A stretch of DNA of 64,000 nt from Enterococcus lacertideformus. Lineage in GTDB: Bacteria; Bacillota; Bacilli; Lactobacillales; Enterococcaceae. The first letter of the stretch is position 1. The number at the start of each line of letters is the position of its first letter. Under the pieces are notes generated by a model that was not told where the DNA came from, did not search any database, and worked only from the letters and a program-made list of their open reading frames with translations. Location: assembly GCA_015680865.1 (NCBI GenBank), contig JADAKE010000014.1:1-64000 (forward strand), in the 5' to 3' direction. Positions 16,964 to 26,850 of this stretch are shown one piece after another. A program made the position numbers and the translations under genes.

Positions 16964-19630
16964 TTGGAAAACAAGGAACAGGCTCAGCAAATGGTCTATA
17001 AAGAATCAATTGACTCGCTGATGCAACAGACACAGAGCTCGATGGATGGTTTAAGTACATCACAGGCGAAAGAAAAATTAGAAAGAGATGGACTGAATCA
17101 GCTTAAAGAAGCACCTAAAAAACCAACTTGGAAACTCTTCTTGGAAACATTTAAAGATGCGATGGTGATCGTCTTACTGATTGTCGCATTGATCCAAATG
17201 GTCATGGGTGATTATATTGAGTTTTTCGTTATTTTCGCTGTATTGATGTTGAACTCTGTTATCAGTGTGATCCAAACGAAAAAAGCAGAAGGTTCTTTAG
17301 AAGCATTAAAAAATTTATCTGCACCTGATGCACGTGTGATTCGAGATGGTCAAGAAAAAACAATACCTGCTAGTGAATTAGTATTAGGTGACATTGTTTT
17401 ACTAGATGCGGGAGATTATGTCCCAGCTGATGGTCGTTTATTAGAAGCTGGTTCCTTAAAAGTAGATGAAGGAATGCTTACAGGTGAATCTGTAGCATCA
17501 GAAAAAGAAGTTATAGCGATTACCAAAACGGTGCCAATCGGAGACCGTGTGAATATGGTTTTTAGTGGGACAATTATTACTTATGGTCGGGGAAAGTTCT
17601 TAGTAACAGCTACAGGTAATAACACAGAAATCGGAGAAGTTGCAGGACTACTTGAGTCAACGACTGAACAAGTGACGCCTCTTCAACGTGGATTAGATAA
17701 ATTTAGTAAGAAATTAAGTTTAGCTATTTTAGCTTTATCATTAATTATTTTAGGAATCCAATTGTTTCGTATTTATTTAGGTGAAGGAACAAATGATTTA
17801 ACATCGGATATTATAAGCGCTGTGATGTTTGCGGTAGCGGTGGCGGTAGCAGCTATTCCAGAAGCTTTACAGTCGATTGTTACTATCGTGTTATCGTTAG
17901 GAACAAACAAAATGGCTAAACGTCATGCAATTATCCGTAAACTGCCAGCAGTTGAAACACTTGGTTCTACTAGTATTATTTGTACAGACAAAACCGGAAC
18001 ATTGACACAAAATAAAATGACTGTTGTTGATTATTATTTAGCCAATGGTGCTACAGGGGACTTCAAAAATGATCCAACCAAATGGACAGATGATGAAAGA
18101 CGCTTGATTGAAATCAGTGTTTTAGCAAATGATGCCTCAATCACTGAAGATGGAACAAAACTTGGAGATCCAATAGAAGTAGCGTTTATTGATTTCAGTG
18201 AGAAGTTGAATCAACCTTACCAAGACATCCGCAACAATTATCCAAGACAAGCAGAATTACCATTTGATTCTGACCGAAAATTGATGTCGACAGCTCACAA
18301 CGTTGACCAAAATCAATACCTTTTTGTTAAAGGGGGACCTGATATTGTTTTTTCACGTAGTAAAAAGGTGTTGCTAGATGGCGAAGTTGTACCAATGACG
18401 GATGAATTGATGAAAAAATTCAAAGAGCAGAATGAAGCTTTCTCTAAAAACGCCTTGCGTGTATTAGCTTTTGCTTATCGTCCAATCGAAAGTACAGACT
18501 TGACTTTTGAAGATGAAAATGATTTGATCCTAGTTGGATTACTTGCGATGATCGATCCTCCAAGAGATGAAGTCACACAAGCTGTAAAAGAAGCAAAAAG
18601 CGCAGGGATCAAAACAATCATGATCACAGGTGACCATAAAACGACAGCTGTTGCGATTGCCAAGGAAATTGGGATTTTTGAAGAAGGTGATCAAGCACTT
18701 ACCGGAACTGAATTAGATGAGTTGACAGAAGATCAATTAAATAAAGTTTTAGAAAAAGTGACAGTATATGCTCGCGTGTCTCCAGAAAACAAGATCCGTA
18801 TTGTTCGTGCTTGGCAAACGAAAGGGCACATTTCAGCAATGACCGGAGATGGTGTTAATGATGCACCTGCTTTGAAACAAGCAGATATCGGTATTGCAAT
18901 GGGGACTGGGACGGACGTAGCAAAAGATGCAGCAGCAATGGTCTTAACAGATGATAATTTTGCTTCGATCGTTAGTGCAGTGGAAGTTGGGCGAAATGTC
19001 TTTGATAACATAAAGAAAGCAATCTCTTATTTATTCTCAGGAAACTTAGGGGCGATCATTGCGATCATCTTTGCATTAGTAGCAGACTGGTCAAATCCAT
19101 TTACTGCTTTACAATTATTGTTTATCAATCTAGTCAATGATTCACTACCTGCAATTGCATTAGGAACAGAAAAAGCAGAACCTGCGACAATGAATCGACC
19201 ACCAAGAGATCCAAATTATGGTATCTTTACAGATAAAACGTTGATTTCTGTTACCTATCGTGGAGTATTAATCGGTATTGCTGTCATCTTTGCTCAATGG
19301 TTAGGGATGCAACATTCACCAGAATTTGGTGTCGCGATGTCCTTTTCTACATTGATTTGGTGCCGTACACTTCAAACCTTTCCAGCTCGATCAAATACGC
19401 AAACTGCGTTCCAAGCTGGATTCTTTTCAAACCGCAGTGTCTTATTAGCTGTTGTCGTATGTAGTGCACTTTATTGCTTAACAATGATACCTGGTTTGAA
19501 ACAAGTGTTCTCTATTCCAGCTGCTTTTGGTTTGACTGAAGTATTGACATTTATCGGGATTGCCTTAGTGACAATCATTTTAATGGAAATCACAAAATTG
19601 ATTCTTGCTCAAGTACAAAAAAATAAATAA
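16964..19630 (+). CDS. Calcium/manganese-type P-type ATPase (PacL/PMR1 class)
   Basis: An 888-residue P2A-type ATPase starting at a TTG with GGGGATGG upstream. Motifs in order: cation ATPase N-domain, TGES loop (EGMLTGESVASEKE), membrane helix 4 with AIPEAL (ion-binding PEAL), phosphorylation motif CTDKTGTLTQNKM, KGGPDIVF nucleotide site, MITGDH, hinge TGDGVNDAPALKQADIGIAM, and a C-terminal domain of six helices with NLVNDSLPAIALG. It pumps Ca2+ or Mn2+ out of the cell using ATP. The Mn-type riboswitch in its leader indicates control by manganese and points to Mn2+ (or Ca2+) efflux, as for YoaB of lactococci and MgtA of pneumococcus. Single-gene unit; intact. Confidence 0.92.
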   Translation: MENKEQAQQMVYKESIDSLMQQTQSSMDGLSTSQAKEKLERDGLNQLKEAPKKPTWKLFLETFKDAMVIVLLIVALIQMVMGDYIEFFVIFAVLMLNSVISVIQTKKAEGSLEALKNLSAPDARVIRDGQEKTIPASELVLGDIVLLDAGDYVPADGRLLEAGSLKVDEGMLTGESVASEKEVIAITKTVPIGDRVNMVFSGTIITYGRGKFLVTATGNNTEIGEVAGLLESTTEQVTPLQRGLDKFSKKLSLAILALSLIILGIQLFRIYLGEGTNDLTSDIISAVMFAVAVAVAAIPEALQSIVTIVLSLGTNKMAKRHAIIRKLPAVETLGSTSIICTDKTGTLTQNKMTVVDYYLANGATGDFKNDPTKWTDDERRLIEISVLANDASITEDGTKLGDPIEVAFIDFSEKLNQPYQDIRNNYPRQAELPFDSDRKLMSTAHNVDQNQYLFVKGGPDIVFSRSKKVLLDGEVVPMTDELMKKFKEQNEAFSKNALRVLAFAYRPIESTDLTFEDENDLILVGLLAMIDPPRDEVTQAVKEAKSAGIKTIMITGDHKTTAVAIAKEIGIFEEGDQALTGTELDELTEDQLNKVLEKVTVYARVSPENKIRIVRAWQTKGHISAMTGDGVNDAPALKQADIGIAMGTGTDVAKDAAAMVLTDDNFASIVSAVEVGRNVFDNIKKAISYLFSGNLGAIIAIIFALVADWSNPFTALQLLFINLVNDSLPAIALGTEKAEPATMNRPPRDPNYGIFTDKTLISVTYRGVLIGIAVIFAQWLGMQHSPEFGVAMSFSTLIWCRTLQTFPARSNTQTAFQAGFFSNRSVLLAVVVCSALYCLTMIPGLKQVFSIPAAFGLTEVLTFIGIALVTIILMEITKLILAQVQKNK

Positions 19631-19644
19631 TATATAGGAAAAAG

Positions 19645-19740
19645 AAGTTGTGACAGAGGTACGCAGCGCTAAGAAATAAGCCTAAGAATCAGAAAATAGT
19701 TGTTCCTATTTTCTGGATTCTTAGGCTTGTTTCTGCATCC
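19645..19740. repeat. Family A repeat, copy A3a, also a terminator
   Basis: The hairpin CCTAAGAATC...GATTCTTAGG is flanked by AAGAAATAAG and CTTGTTTCTGCATCC. It closely resembles the element after the tRNA operon at 1325-1445, and follows the ATPase stop by 15 bases. Confidence 0.7.
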
Positions 19741-19742
19741 AT

Positions 19743-19788
19743 ACTAACCTCCTAAATTTAGATAGTGGGTTATCTTTTGGAGGTTAGT
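19743..19788. repeat. Separate 10-bp inverted repeat
   Basis: ACTAACCTCC at 19743-19752 is complementary to GGAGGTTAGT at 19779-19788, with a 26-base loop. It lies between two family A modules. Confidence 0.5.
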
Positions 19789-19789
19789 A

Positions 19790-19905
19790 CAAAAAAGAGA
19801 TTGTGAAACGACTGTTCTGCATCAAGCAATAAGAACGAATAGAGAAAAACAGCTCTTTATATTTTGGAAAATCAGAGCTTATTGCTGAGGAGTTGATTCT
19901 TGAAT
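19790..19905. repeat. Family A repeat, copy A3b (inverted)
   Basis: Bases 19821-19842 (ATCAAGCAATAAGAACGAAT...) are the exact reverse complement of 21119-21140 in copy A2, proving a dispersed, two-orientation repeat. Flanked by AGATTGTGAAACGAC and GAGGAGTTGATTC. Confidence 0.75.
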
Positions 19906-20297
19906 ACCATTTAGTTGCTTTTAGGGAGTTGTATAGACTTATGTCAGAGTTTCTTTAAATGCTGTTTATATTGTTCCTCATTTCAAGTAAGTTTTGCTGA
20001 GTTGTTTTATTCATATCACACTATTTTTGTAGTATAGGAAATGAATGATAGAATAAGTGACAAAGGGATATTTTTTTATATAAGAGTGGAGTAAAGGTAT
20101 AGTCTAGATGTTATTTTTGATGACAAATCGTACTTCTTGATAAATATGGTAGAGAAACAGAATCGATATTTATTAATTAATACATTGACATAACAGCAAA
20201 TATGTAAGAAGCTCAATGGAAAGATAAGAATGTCAGAAAATTAATATTTATTCCGAAAAGCAAAAAATATAAGTAATATTATTATAGGAGAAAATCT
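19906..20297. other. Gene-free stretch before the methyltransferase gene
   Basis: About 390 AT-rich bases without a coding pattern. AGGAG at 20287-20291 serves the next gene. Confidence 0.5.
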
Positions 20298-21020
20298 ATG
20301 GATGAATTAGAATGGGACGAGTTTGCCCAAGAATATTATCTAAACCAACTGGAATCTCGGACGACGATCGTAAGGGATGTTATAGATTATTTAAAAAACA
20401 AAAAAATATTGCCTACTTCCCAAATAGTAGATGTTGCTGGTGGAGCAGGACGTTATTTACCTATGGCAGAAGAAGCATACAGTTATAGATTGATTGATTT
20501 TTCAACTGAAATGTTAAAATTTGCGGAAGAAGAAGCTGGTAAACTCAGATTAAAAAATGTTCAAGTGAAGAAATTATCTTTTGCAGAGTTTTTAAAAAGC
20601 AAGGAAAGATATGCGTTAATTTTTACAGCTGCTAATCCCGCCTTAGACAATACCCAAAAATTAGAACAAATGTTAAAAAAAATGAACGAGGCTTGTGTCG
20701 TTGTTGGAGTCGTGAGTTCAAAAGACGACTTGTTTTTACCCTTAGAAAAACGACTAGGAATTTATGAAGAAGACCATACAGCTTCTCCAGATCTAATGGA
20801 TCAATTTGAGAAATATTTGAGGCAAAGCAATCATTCGTATCAGACCAAAGAATTCACGTATATAATTAAAGAAGAAATTACTCGTGCGTTGATGGAAGAT
20901 TATTATAAAGAGTATAAAGGAGAACAAAGATTTATTGATTTTGTGGATCAGTATTTTTTACAGGATGAAACAATAATCAGTACAACATATTGGATCTATC
21001 GCTTATTGCTGATCCAGTAA
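20298..21020 (+). CDS. SAM-dependent methyltransferase, substrate unknown
   Basis: A 240-residue protein with a class I methyltransferase fold. Motif I is QIVDVAGGAGRYLPMAEE (residues about 41-58, SAM-binding VAGGAGR), followed by the acidic motif YRLIDFSTEMLKFAEEEAG, and LIFTAANPALDNTQ in the region of motif IV. The C-terminal third is specific to this protein and gives no clue to the substrate. The ribosome site AGGAG lies 6 bases before the ATG. The gene stands alone between two family A repeat clusters and seems intact. Low GC content like its surroundings. Small-molecule or tRNA methylation are both possible. Confidence 0.75.
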   Translation: MDELEWDEFAQEYYLNQLESRTTIVRDVIDYLKNKKILPTSQIVDVAGGAGRYLPMAEEAYSYRLIDFSTEMLKFAEEEAGKLRLKNVQVKKLSFAEFLKSKERYALIFTAANPALDNTQKLEQMLKKMNEACVVVGVVSSKDDLFLPLEKRLGIYEEDHTASPDLMDQFEKYLRQSNHSYQTKEFTYIIKEEITRALMEDYYKEYKGEQRFIDFVDQYFLQDETIISTTYWIYRLLLIQ

Positions 21021-21049
21021 AAAACAAGGGGAATAATACAATAAAAGAA

Positions 21050-21400
21050 ATGGTATTCAGAGGCTTGCATCTGCGACAATAAGCCTGAATAGAGGAAAAA
21101 CATGAAGAGCGGTTTTTTCTATTCGTTCTTATTGCTTGATACAGAACAATCTTTTCATCTCCTCTTTTTTAAAGGTTGTTCAAGTATCAGTTCCTTGAAA
21201 TAAGCCGAAATTTTTTTATATTTAAAAAAATTTCGGCTTATTTGTCAGCGGGAGCTAACCGATGCTTTTAAGACCTCTTCTCATAAACGGTATTCCCAGT
21301 ATTACTTCTGTGGAATTAAGAACAAAAAATCAAAAATATGAGAAGCTATTTTCGATTTTTCGTTCTTAATTTTTGAAGCAGATCATGTTGTTCACAACCT
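21050..21400. repeat. Family A repeat cluster, copy A2 (three modules)
   Basis: Three nested hairpins follow one another: GGCTTG...CAATAAGCC with TTCTTATTGCTTGAT; AAATAAGCCGAAATTTTTTT pairing with AAAAAAATTTCGGCTTATTT; and GAATTAAGAAC pairing with GTTCTTAATT. Shared flanks GTTGTTCAAGTATCAGTTCC and GGGAGCTAACCGATGC match copy A1. It lies between the convergent ends of the methyltransferase gene and mvaS. Confidence 0.75.
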
Positions 21401-21404
21401 TTTT

Positions 21405-22562
21405 TTATCTGTGTTTGTAGTAGCGTATATCATTTTCTACTTTGTAGATTGAAAAAGGTACATCAGAGCTATATTCTGCAGTTTCGCCATTTTCTGGTAG
21501 TCGCTCACTAAAGATAGCTTCGTATTCATCCACTGTGACTTGTTGTCGCAAGTCGAGCATCTCTTGGTGATTTTCAGTCATCAGGTGTTCTTGATAGCCT
21601 TCAACGAGATAACCAGTGAAAAATTCACTGACAGCACCTGAACCGTAGCTAAATAAACCAATTCGATCACCTGCTTTTAACGCTTGTGTGTTTTCCAAAA
21701 GAGAAATTAATCCAAGATAGAGTGATCCTGTATAAAGATTTCCGATTCGACGACTATAGCGAATGCTTTCTTCATAGCGCGCAAGAAGACGAGATTGGTT
21801 TTCTTCATTAGTCTGATCTAGAACGCTTTGTAGTGCTTTTTTCCCCATTTTTGTATAAGGGATATGAAAACTTAACGCATCATAGTCTGCTAAAGTAAAT
21901 CCTGTTATCTCTTTGTGATGATTCCATACTTTTTGAAAAGATTCAATGTAAGTCGAGTTAGACAATGGACCATCAACCACTGGAAATTGACAACAATTTG
22001 GACGCCAGAAGTCATAAATATCTTCCGTTAAGAAAGTACTGTCATCTTCGATAGAAAGAATACGTGGTTCTTTTGTAATCATCATAGCAACTGCACCAAC
22101 ACCTTGTGTGACTTCGCCACCGCTGGCTAATCCGTATCGTGCAATATCGCTTGCGATTACTAGAACTTTACGCTCAGGATGCTTTTTTATATATTCCTTA
22201 GCCATGTGTAAGGAAGCAGTTCCACCATAACAGGCTTCTTTCACTTCAAAAGAGCGAGCAAATCGTTGAACTTTTAACAAATGATGAATAATTACAGCAC
22301 TCGCTTTTGACTGGTCAATACCGGATTCTGTACCAACAATGACCATATCGATTAACTCACGGTCTTCGTCGGTAACAATTTTGCTTGCAGCATTTGCGCC
22401 TAGTGTAACGATGTCTTCTGAGACGCGGTTAATAGCCATTTGGTCTTGCCCGATCCCAATGTGGTATTTAGCGGGATCATCTCCTCTGCGATGAGCTAGT
22501 TCTGTCATATCTAAATATAAATTTGGAATAAAAAAGGAAATACGATCAATCCCTACTTTCAT
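21405..22562 (-). CDS. mvaS: Hydroxymethylglutaryl-CoA synthase
   Basis: A 385-residue enzyme closely resembling enterococcal MvaS. The N-terminus MKVGIDRISFFIPNLYLDMT is diagnostic. The catalytic cysteine is in VKEACYGGTASLHMAK (about residue 111), the catalytic His in SFHIPYTKMGKKALQ (about 233), and the acidic residue in IVGTESGIDQSKA (about 79). It condenses acetyl-CoA with acetoacetyl-CoA to HMG-CoA in the mevalonate route to isopentenyl diphosphate, which feeds undecaprenyl phosphate and thus the cell wall. It is transcribed divergently from mvaE, which supplies both its substrate and the next enzyme. Intact and of normal length. Confidence 0.96.
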   Translation of the reverse strand: MKVGIDRISFFIPNLYLDMTELAHRRGDDPAKYHIGIGQDQMAINRVSEDIVTLGANAASKIVTDEDRELIDMVIVGTESGIDQSKASAVIIHHLLKVQRFARSFEVKEACYGGTASLHMAKEYIKKHPERKVLVIASDIARYGLASGGEVTQGVGAVAMMITKEPRILSIEDDSTFLTEDIYDFWRPNCCQFPVVDGPLSNSTYIESFQKVWNHHKEITGFTLADYDALSFHIPYTKMGKKALQSVLDQTNEENQSRLLARYEESIRYSRRIGNLYTGSLYLGLISLLENTQALKAGDRIGLFSYGSGAVSEFFTGYLVEGYQEHLMTENHQEMLDLRQQVTVDEYEAIFSERLPENGETAEYSSDVPFSIYKVENDIRYYKHR

Positions 22563-22746
22563 TTCAACACCTCTTTACTCATGATAAAAAAACTTACTTC
22601 ACTAAGGTATCATAAAAAGATTAAAAGAAATATAAAAAAGCGAATATTTAAGGATTGTTAAAATTTATTCCTAGTTTTTTTGAAGCGACAATAGACTATT
22701 TGTTTTTAGTAAAAACAATGGTATATTTTTCTAGGAGGTGGCTTAC

Positions 22747-25178
22747 TTGAAGGAAGTCGTAATTATAGATACTGCAAGAACACCGATTGGTAAATATAAA
22801 GGTAGTTTGAGTAGTTTTTCTGCAGTTGATTTAGGAACAGTCATTACAAAAGAACTGTTGAAAAAAACAGGTATTCATAGAGATAGCATTAATCAAGTGA
22901 TATTTGGAAATATTTTACAAGCTGGGAATGGTCAAAATGTGGCTAGACAAATTTCTATCAATAGTGGTATTCCAGTAAGTGTCCCGGCTATGACGATTAA
23001 TGAAGTGTGTGGATCAGGAATGAAAGCTGTGATATTGGCTCGTCAATTGATCCAATTAGGGGAAGCAGAACTAGTAGTAGCTGGAGGAGCAGAGAGTATG
23101 ACTCGTGCACCTTTACTGCAACAATTTGATTCTCAATCCACATCATATACTGTGCCGATTTCAAGCATGGTTAATGATGGTTTGACGGATGCTTTTTCAA
23201 ATACACACATGGGGCTAACTGCTGAAAATGTAGCAGAAAAATTCAAAGTTACTAGAAGAGAACAAGACCAATATGCATTAGATTCACAATTGAAAGCAGC
23301 TAAAGCATCAGAAAATAATCTATTCAAAGAGGAAATCATTCCTATTTTACTACCTGATGAAACAATGATGGAAAAAGATGAAGCCATACGTGGCAACAGT
23401 ACATTAGAAAAACTAGAAACATTGAAAACCGTATTCTCAGACAGCGGGACAGTTACTGCGGGTAATGCTTCTCCGTTAAATGATGGAGCATCAGTGATGA
23501 TCCTAGCTTCTAAAGAATATGCCATGGAAAATAATTTACCTTATTTGGCAACAATTAAAGGTGTAGCAGAAATTGGTATTAATCCTAGCATCATGGGGAT
23601 TGCACCGATTACTGCCATCCAAACATTATTGAAAAAAACTGATCTTTCTATTGACCAGATTGACCGTTTTGAAATCAATGAAGCATTTGCGGCTTCTTCA
23701 ATTGTTGTAAATCGTACTTTACAACTGGACACAGATAAAGTGAATAGTGAAGGAGGAGCAATTGCTTTAGGACACCCGATTGGTGCAAGTGGTGCAAGAA
23801 TTTTAACTACTCTTAGTTACGGATTGAAGCGAAAAAAACAAAAATATGGCATTGCTTCTTTGTGTATTGGTGGCGGTCTAGGATTGGCTGTTCTACTTGA
23901 AGCAAACCAAGAAACAAAAGATTCAAGTGATTTAAAAAAAAATTCTATCAGTTGACACCTGAACAACGTCGGATTCAGCTGATTCATGAGGGAATTCTCA
24001 CTGAAGAACAAGCAAATGTATTAAAAAATGAACAGTTGTCTGAAGAGATAGCGAATCATCTAATTGAAAATCAAATTAGCCAAGTTGAGATCCCTTTAGG
24101 CATTGCTCAAAATTTTCAAATCAATGGCGTGAAAAAGTGGATACCCATGGCGACAGAAGAACCGTCTGTTATTGCTGCTGCTAGTAATGGAGCAAAAATT
24201 TGTGGAAATATCATAGCTAAGACTCCGCAACGCTTGATGCGTGGACAGCTCGTATTGACTGGTGAAATGGACTATCAAGAAGTCATTCAAACAATTGAAG
24301 CGAGAAAAGACGAGCTATTCGTTTGTGCAAATGAAAGTTATCCCTCAATTGTGAAGCGTGGTGGCGGCGTCACAGAAATTACGACAAGAGTCTTTACAGG
24401 CAGTGACCACTATCTATCAATTGATTTTTTCATTGATGTGAAAGATGCTATGGGTGCCAATATCGTCAATACCATTTTAGAAGGCTTGGCATTCCTACTA
24501 AAAGATTGGTTTCCTGATAAAGAAATTTTGTTTAGTATTTTAAGTAATTTCGCAACAGAATCCCTAGCTACTGCTTGTTGTAGTATTTCTTTTGAACAAT
24601 TAGGAAAAGACGCAGAAGAGGGAAAACAAGTAGCAAAAAAAATTCAGCAAGCGTCAGAATATACCAAATTAGATATTTATCGTGCTACTACTCATAATAA
24701 AGGGATCATGAATGGTATCGAAGCGGTTATACTTGCTACTGGAAATGATACAAGAGCTTGCGCTGCTGCGATCCATGCGTATGCGTCAAGAAATGGTTCC
24801 TATCAAGGATTGTCAGACTGGCAAATCATAGAAGGCAAACTTGTTGGAAAACTAACCGTTCCTTTAGCAGTAGCTACCGTTGGCGGAGCATCAAGAGTTC
24901 TACCAAAAGCAGGGCTTGCGCTTGAAATGCTTGATGTAAAATCAGCAAAAGAATTAGCACAAATTATAGTTGCAGTAGGCTTAGCTCAAAATATAGCTGC
25001 TTTGCGTGCATTGGTTACAGAGGGGATTCAAAAAGGCCATATGTCTTTGCAAGCACGTGCACTAGCAATCACGGTAGGGGCACAAGGTTCAGAAATAGAA
25101 CAAGTGGCAACATATCTGAGAAAATCAGATAAAATGAATCAACAAATAGCCAGTGATTACTTGGCTCAAATTCGCTGA
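22747..25178 (+). pseudogene. mvaE: mvaE (acetoacetyl-CoA thiolase / HMG-CoA reductase) split into two frames
   Basis: In enterococci mvaE encodes one protein of about 800 residues. Here the thiolase half (22747-23955, TTG start behind CTAGGAGG) has NEVCGSGMKAVILAR (catalytic Cys), GHPIGASGARIL (His) and CIGGGLGL (Cys), and ends at a TGA. The reductase half (23952-25178) has PMATEEPSVIAAASNGAKI, DAMGANIVNTILEG, ATHNKGIMNGIEAV and GGASRVLPKAG, all typical of class II reductases. The two frames differ by one base at the linker, just after an A9 tract (23934-23942); in the second frame KKFYQLTPEQRR continues the expected linker. Stop and possible TTG start overlap (TTGA). Options: sequencing error, slippage on the A run, or two coupled separate enzymes. 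The pathway is essential, so activity is likely retained. Confidence 0.88.
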
Positions 25179-25198
25179 TAAAAGGCTAGCTACAGTAA

Positions 25199-25264
25199 AA
25201 AAGAGAGAAAGTATTTGGAGTAGGCGATGAGTCTATGATATAAATGCTTTCTCTTTTTTTACCA
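25199..25264 (+). terminator. Terminator after mvaE
   Basis: AAAGAGAGAAAGTATTT pairs imperfectly with AAATGCTTTCTCTTTTTTT, 20 bases after the mvaE stop. Confidence 0.65.
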
Positions 25265-25329
25265 ATAGTAGATTCAATCAACAGGTGAGAGGTAATATTT
25301 CAAATGTGCAAATGGCTAAAAATATTTAT

Positions 25330-25705
25330 GCAAAAAGTTTCTGATCGGACCTAACCTATTCTCTTGTGGCCTACATCATGTATCGAATATGATGTACCAA
25401 CGATATGATCTATCAGTATTCATTGTAGAAAATGAGTTTGGTGGTTATAAGAAATGAAGGAAAAAAATATGATAAATATCGAATGAAGTATTTAAAAGAA
25501 GACCTTGAGGGAAAAAGTAGTAACAGAAGATGAAGGATATTCAAATGGGGTAGAGAGAACATCAAGATTGTTAGCTTCTAGTGGAGAAATGAAGAAACAA
25601 GAGGGGATCATCTACATGGGCAAAAATAATCAAGGATAAGGAGGCATAAATTAATTGAAAAATGCTTCTTTTCATTGGACTAAAAAGTAATCAAAACAAA
25701 TAGAG
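25330..25705 (+). pseudogene. C-terminal remnant of a second 6-phospho-beta-glucosidase
   Basis: In shifting frames one can read GLHHVSNMMYQRYDLSVFIV, ENEFGGYKK (the GH1 nucleophile region, normally ENGFG), YDKYRMKYLKEDLEGK, and later SSGEMKKQEGIIYMGKNNQG and LKNASFHWTKK. These correspond in order to the last 120 residues of GH1 phospho-glucosidases. Several frameshifts and stops are present, and the 5' three-quarters of the gene are gone. Family assignment comes from motif order; no search was run. Confidence 0.6.
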
Positions 25706-25768
25706 AAATTTTCATTTAATTGTTGATTGAATGATTGTGTGATGTGAGAAGTTGGGGAGAAAAACAAC

Positions 25769-25829
25769 ATTAGTGTGTAATTCGTTTGATAGAGCAAGTT
25801 TACTTACCTATCAAACAAATTACACACCT
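25769..25829. terminator. Two-way terminator hairpin
   Basis: GTGTGTAATTCGTTTGATAG (25770-25789) pairs with CTATCAAACAAATTACACAC (about 25809-25828), a 20-bp stem with one mismatch. It lies at the 3' end of the minus-strand gene at 25840-26550. Downstream on the minus strand comes TTGTTTTT. Confidence 0.7.
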
Positions 25830-25839
25830 TACAAAATTT

Positions 25840-26550
25840 TTATCGTTTATTGATTGGTGTTGCTGCAAATTTTTCTATCAATGGAATCAAAGTAAGTTTC
25901 ACTTTGTATTTACGTTCCAACGCTTTTTCAATCGTAAACTCATTTTCTTTTGTCATAGAAATCTTAGCTAACTTACGAGGTCCATCTGTTGTTTTTTCAT
26001 AGATAGCTACAGAGTTTGCTTCTTTTTCTGCGTAAAATTTTGGATATTCAGCTAGTGCATTTGAAAAATCAGCAAAAGCGGTAGATGCAGATGAGCGTGA
26101 TATTTCTGTAGTGCCCGCTTTTGATTCGTCAACTGTTTTTGTTGATTAAACATGTGTTGTGTCATTGGTTGCTTTTTCAGCTACTGGTGTAGAGATTACT
26201 TGAGCAGTAGGTTCATCATTTTTTAGACGTTGATCATTCCAATAAGAGACGATTTCAACCAACAAATTATCACGAAAACGTTCAAAAATACCTTTTTCTC
26301 CTGAACGGATACGTTTTAGAACTGTTGTAAAGTTGTCATCAATTGGTACATTGATACGTTTGTCTTCATTGGATTTACCAACTAAACCAATAGTTAGGAT
26401 TTGTCGATCTTTAGGATCAAGCATCACTTGTAAAGGTAAGCCATAACGACGTAAGCTTTCATCTTCTAATGAATGAAATAATTGAGTTCTGATTCCATCT
26501 AATGATGGACGAAATTGATTTAGTAATTTTTGTTTTTGTTTTTTCTTCAT
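25840..26550 (-). pseudogene. Unknown conserved-looking gene interrupted by one TAA
   Basis: The frame starts at 26550 (MKKKQKQKLLNQFRPSLDGI) behind GGAGAGA and runs in one frame to a TAA at 25840-25842, apart from an in-frame TAA at 26146-26148. Upstream of the stop lie RYGLPLQVMLDPKDRQILTI and INVPIDDNFTTVLKRIRSGE. Downstream it continues STKTVDESKAGTTEISRSSA, FADFSNALAEYPKFYAEKEA and LERKYKVKLTLIPLIEKF. The whole is about 236 residues: two folded parts joined by a Thr/Ser-rich linker. I do not recognise it. The stop replaces what was probably Gln or Lys (one base change). The N-terminal 134 residues may still be made. Confidence 0.65.
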
Positions 26551-26850
26551 ATGTTCTCTCCTTCGCTCATACCCTTACGATTATAAGAAAAAAATGCGAA
26601 ATGAAAAGGATTATACGAAAAAAACTTACATATGTACGTTATGATCACTAAAAAGAGGATGATTTATTGGAAATTATACCAAACTTCAACAAAAACAACA
26701 GGTATATGTCATAAAAGAAAATCAAGCATAAAAAACATTGTGTAGTAAAATAAGTCTACAAGATTCAAGGATTAGAAAAATCGCGTGAATTTTGTAGACT
26801 AGTAGACTAAATGAAAGTAAATATTTAAAAAATATTACTTCAGTTCTAAG

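Noticed and set aside
25786..25971. Plus-strand 61-codon frame
   Set aside because: Antisense to the end of the unknown minus-strand gene and its terminator.
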